Assembly (NCBI GenBank): GCA_023443095.1
Contig: JAEZVV010000090.1
Location: forward strand, 11,086 to 75,085
Reading direction: 5' to 3'
DNA length: 64,000 nt
Source of the DNA: Pseudomonadota bacterium
GTDB taxonomy: Bacteria; Pseudomonadota; Gammaproteobacteria; Burkholderiales; Burkholderiaceae_F
Each line of letters opens with the position of its first letter. Positions within the stretch are counted from its first letter, which is position 1. Shown here piece after piece: positions 61,361 to 64,000 of the stretch. The notes beneath the pieces were generated by a model. That model saw only the letters and a list, made by a program, of their open reading frames with translations. It ran no database searches and had not been told where the DNA came from. Made by a program: the position numbers and the translations under genes.

Positions 61361-62254
61361 TCACTGCGGCGTTGGCGCCGCGGCAGGTTGCGCGTGGCGG
61401 GCGCGCAGCGCTATGCAGGGGTCGACCCGCTCGGCCGTCGCCGTGAGATAGGCGTGGTCGAAGCGTCGCGCCAGTTCGTCGGCAGGGATCGTCTGCTTGT
61501 CTTCGATCAGGCCGATGCTCACGGCGCGGGCGCGTTCGGCCGGCGCGAGCCAGAGCGGAATGCCGATGTCCTTGCGCACATGGCCGTTGCCTGCCAGCAG
61601 GACCACGCCGCGCTCGAAATATGGGCGGATCGATCGCACCAGAACGATGTCGCGGGCGATCTGGGCCGGCGCCAGCCGCTCGAGTTCGGCCGCGCTCATC
61701 AGGCCGCAATGGCCCTCCTCGATCGCGCGGGCATGGGCCGGCACCAGGTCGGCCGGCAGGTGATCGAGCCCAAGTCTGGTCCGCTCCTGCGGATCGAACA
61801 CCGCGCCCCAGCCCTGGGTGGCGACCTTGATCGCATCGGCGCGCGACAGGTTGGCCGCCACCACCGGCAGGTCGTGTTCGAGCGCAAGCTGGACAAAAGG
61901 CCGGTAGTACTCCCAGCGCCAGCTCGGCTTGCCGCCGGCCGCCGCCACCAGGTGTTCAACGTCGCCCGGACGCTCGCGGCGGGCGCGGTCGATGTCGGGC
62001 TGGCGCTCGTGGTCGAACTGCTCGAAAGCGATCGCAGGACGGGCGCCCGCGGCGATCAGCCGGCGCAAGGCCTCCAGGCGCAGCGCGTGTTGCTGGCCGT
62101 TGTCGTGGACCTCGCCCAGCAGGACGATGTCGGCGCCGCGCGCGCCGGCGGCCATGGCGTCGGCGCTGGCCGCCGGCGCGTTCTGCGCTGCTGCGCTGGG
62201 ACCCAGGGCGATCAGAGCAAACGCAGCGATCGCAACAATCAGGGGATGAGTCAT
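61361..62254 (-). CDS. ChaN/EreA-like heme-binding uptake protein
   Basis: A 297-residue ChaN-family protein. The signal peptide MTHPLIVAIAAFALIALGPSAAAQ is followed by ADIVLLGEVHDNGQQHALRLEALRRL, GEVHDN being the family mark. RWEYYRPFVQLALEHDLPVVAANLSR and VVLLAGNGHVRKDIGIP are also typical. ChaN binds heme pairs in Campylobacter. There is no lipobox cysteine, so it is likely periplasmic rather than a lipoprotein. Confidence 0.87.
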   Translation of the reverse strand: MTHPLIVAIAAFALIALGPSAAAQNAPAASADAMAAGARGADIVLLGEVHDNGQQHALRLEALRRLIAAGARPAIAFEQFDHERQPDIDRARRERPGDVEHLVAAAGGKPSWRWEYYRPFVQLALEHDLPVVAANLSRADAIKVATQGWGAVFDPQERTRLGLDHLPADLVPAHARAIEEGHCGLMSAAELERLAPAQIARDIVLVRSIRPYFERGVVLLAGNGHVRKDIGIPLWLAPAERARAVSIGLIEDKQTIPADELARRFDHAYLTATAERVDPCIALRARHAQPAAAPTPQ

Positions 62255-62294
62255 GGCATGGACCTATGAATAACAATGGACCGGAGGGCGGGGA

Positions 62295-62714
62295 TCAAGG
62301 CTGATCCGGCCGGGTGACGAAGCCAACCCGCTGCAGCCCCGCTTTTGCCGCATCGGCCAGAGTCTGGGCGACGACGGCGTAACGCACGTCCTGATCGGCG
62401 CGGATATGCAGTTCGGGCTGGGGCGAGCGGCTCGCCGCGGTCGCCATCAGCGTTGCGGCCTGGGCCCGGCTGGCGAGGCTGCCGTTCCAGAACAGCTGAC
62501 CCTGGCGGTCGATCGCGAGTTCGATTTTCTCGACCGGCATCGCCGCTGCGGTGCTGCTCGCCCGCGGCAGATCGAGCTTGACCGAATGGGTGAGCAGGGG
62601 CGCGGTGACCATGAACACCACCAGCAGCACCAGCATCACGTCGATCAGCGGCACCATGTTGATCTCGGCCATCGGGGCGCTGCGGCGGGCGGGGTCGAAC
62701 GAGGCAAACGCCAT
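62295..62714 (-). CDS. exbD: Biopolymer transport protein ExbD
   Basis: A 139-residue ExbD/TolR protein. The single N-terminal helix is DVMLVLLVVFMVTAPLLTHSVKL, preceded by AEINMVPLIDVML with the proton-conducting Asp. The C-terminal periplasmic domain follows. With ExbB it turns the proton gradient into TonB motion. Three bases separate it from exbB. Confidence 0.94.
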   Translation of the reverse strand: MAFASFDPARRSAPMAEINMVPLIDVMLVLLVVFMVTAPLLTHSVKLDLPRASSTAAAMPVEKIELAIDRQGQLFWNGSLASRAQAATLMATAASRSPQPELHIRADQDVRYAVVAQTLADAAKAGLQRVGFVTRPDQP

Positions 62715-62717
62715 GGC

Positions 62718-63473
62718 TCAAGCCTCCTTGGCCAGGTCGCGGGTGCAGCGCGGGTGCGCCTGCGCCATCGCGCGCACATTGCCGACCGTCTGCAGCTGCT
62801 CGCCGGTCGACAGAAAGGTGAACAGCTCGTAGGCAAAAGCGTCGAGCCGGGCCAGCAGGATGCGGTTGCTGCGGGTGAAGAGGTTGAAACCCAGCACCGC
62901 CGGAATCGCGACCGCCAGCCCCAGCCCGGTCATGATCAAGGCCTCCCCCACCGGGCCCGCGACCTTGTCGAGTGTGCCGGCACCGGTGACCGAGATGCCG
63001 ACCAGGGCGTGGTAGATCCCCCACACGGTACCGAACAACCCCACGAAAGGCGCGGTCGCGCCGATCGAGGCCAGCACGGTCAGGCCCGACTCGGCGCGGG
63101 CGGTTTCTTCGTCGAGCACGGTTTTCATGGTGCGGGTCAGGAAGTCGGCCGCCGAACCGGTTTCGGCCAGCCGCGCTGCGCCGTGGCGGGCGTGGTGGGC
63201 GCGGGCGAAGATCGCATGGCTCGCCAGATGGGCGAAGGGTTCGGTCGCGCCGTGGGTGGAGATCTCGTTGGCGACTTCGTCAAGCGAAGCGGCATTCCAG
63301 AACAGCCGCATGAAGCGCCGGCTACGCCGCGCGCGTTGCCAATGCGCTATCGACTTGGTCGCAATCAACCACCACGACGCCGCCGACATCAGCAGAAGCA
63401 GCAAAAAGAGCCCCTTGCCGACCGTGTCGGCCTGGGCGACGAACTGGGCAAAGCCCGCGGTCTCGACCGTCAT
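62718..63473 (-). CDS. exbB: Biopolymer transport protein ExbB
   Basis: A 251-residue MotA/TolQ/ExbB protein with three helices. LFLLLLLMSAASWWLIATKS is the first; the second and third lie in TVLASIGATAPFVGLFGTVWGIYHALVG and GEALIMTGLGLAVAIPAVLGFNLF. The ATG overlaps the tonB stop as ATGA. It forms the pentameric stator with ExbD. Confidence 0.94.
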   Translation of the reverse strand: MTVETAGFAQFVAQADTVGKGLFLLLLLMSAASWWLIATKSIAHWQRARRSRRFMRLFWNAASLDEVANEISTHGATEPFAHLASHAIFARAHHARHGAARLAETGSAADFLTRTMKTVLDEETARAESGLTVLASIGATAPFVGLFGTVWGIYHALVGISVTGAGTLDKVAGPVGEALIMTGLGLAVAIPAVLGFNLFTRSNRILLARLDAFAYELFTFLSTGEQLQTVGNVRAMAQAHPRCTRDLAKEA

Positions 63474-64000
63474 GAATCCCGTCCCTTCAATGAAAAATTC
63501 AGTGGCACCCGCACCCAGACGGCGCGTGCCTGGCCGTCGACGACTTGCGGCCGGTAGAGCGCGCCGCGGGCGGCCTGGATCGCCGCTGCATCGAGCCGAG
63601 CATGTCCCGAGCCCTGCTCGACTTGCACCTCGAGCGCAACGCCCTCGGTGCCGATCAAGACCCGCAGCAGCACTCGTCCCTCTTCGCCGAAGCGCCGCGA
63701 CACGCCCGGGTACTCGAGCACAGGCGCCCGCAGGTATTGGGCCGCGCTGATCAGCCTCGGCTCGGCGGCGCTCGTTCGAGGCGCGACGCTGGCTACGGCC
63801 GCTGGCGCCGCCTCGGGGCCCACGTTTTGGGAAGTTGCGGGGGCGACCGCCGGTGCGGCGTGCGAGGACGGCAAGGCAGGCGCGGGCCCCGGCTCTGCCA
63901 CGGTGGGACGGGCGGGCGCGGGAGGTTCCGGATGCGCCTGCGGCTTGGGCGGACTCGGCGACCTCCGGGCCGGAGCCGATCGTGCCGGCAGGGCGGGAGA
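63470..64000 (-). CDS. tonB: TonB energy transducer, N-terminus missing
   Basis: The open frame continues past the right edge, so the N-terminal membrane helix is not in view. Visible are a Pro/Ala-rich linker of more than 60 residues (PPKPQAHPEPPAPARP) and the C-terminal TonB domain: YLRAPVLEYPGVSRRFGEEGRVLLRVLI ... AIQAARGALYRPQVVDGQARAVWVRVPLNFSLK. It couples ExbBD to outer-membrane heme or siderophore receptors. The gene order tonB-exbB-exbD is transcribed into chaN-hutW-hutX. Confidence 0.92.
   Translation of the reverse strand, partial: SPALPARSAPARRSPSPPKPQAHPEPPAPARPTVAEPGPAPALPSSHAAPAVAPATSQNVGPEAAPAAVASVAPRTSAAEPRLISAAQYLRAPVLEYPGVSRRFGEEGRVLLRVLIGTEGVALEVQVEQGSGHARLDAAAIQAARGALYRPQVVDGQARAVWVRVPLNFSLKGRDS

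Overview
The window is a high-GC (roughly two-thirds G+C by eye), gene-dense chromosomal segment of a Gram-negative, respiring betaproteobacterium. The complete nuoA-N operon, the ilvB-ilvH-ilvC / psd-pssA-leuA arrangement, rnk, the ECF sigma-DUF3619-DUF3106-RDD cluster and a hutX/hutW heme module point to Betaproteobacteria and most resemble Rhodocyclales. No species can be named from sequence alone. About 75 genes are supported, mostly housekeeping.

Layout. 1-4.1 kb: the tail of an acyl-CoA ligase, a DUF455 ferritin-like protein, gamma-carbonic anhydrase, hslO (Hsp33), a small lipoprotein and rnk. 3.8-8.0 kb (minus): pyrG-kdsA-eno-ftsB. 8.1-9.0 kb: a two-gene pair that looks like phage Rz/Rz1 spanins without any phage. 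9.1-12.7 kb (minus): a CDF metal exporter, scoAB CoA-transferase, a thioesterase and an SDR. 12.8-15.9 kb: ETF-ubiquinone oxidoreductase, then convergent argG. 15.9-19.0 kb (minus): a lower-GC accessory island made of tandem copies of a four-TM membrane protein (M) and a soluble or lipoprotein family (X). The genes overlap at ATGA junctions and at least two copies are frameshifted.

19.1-34.2 kb (minus): a Nudix hydrolase and all 14 nuo genes of respiratory complex I. 34.3-39.3 kb: tRNA-Leu(GAG), secG, tpiA, a quinone oxidoreductase, pnp and rpsO. 39.5-48.2 kb (minus): a branched-chain amino-acid binding protein, leuA preceded by a leucine-rich leader peptide and its own promoter, pssA, psd, a SIMPL protein, ilvC, ilvH and ilvB. 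48.5-51.5 kb (plus): the ECF sigma cluster, an RDD protein and an outer-membrane-type protein. 51.5-57.9 kb: an FFLEELY protein and an oligopeptide ABC transporter whose binding protein is divergent. 57.9-64 kb: a membrane-anchored lipase-like hydrolase, an NAD-binding protein, then a heme/iron block on the minus strand (tonB-exbB-exbD-chaN-hutW-hutX) with tonB running off the window.

How it fits together: acetyl-CoA-yielding degradation (scoAB, thioesterase, SDR, acyl-CoA ligase) feeds ETF-QO and complex I. The ilv/leu cluster makes branched-chain amino acids, and pssA/psd make phosphatidylethanolamine. The most unusual parts are the M-X island, the spanin-like pair, and the leuA leader with a perfect inverted repeat over its promoter.
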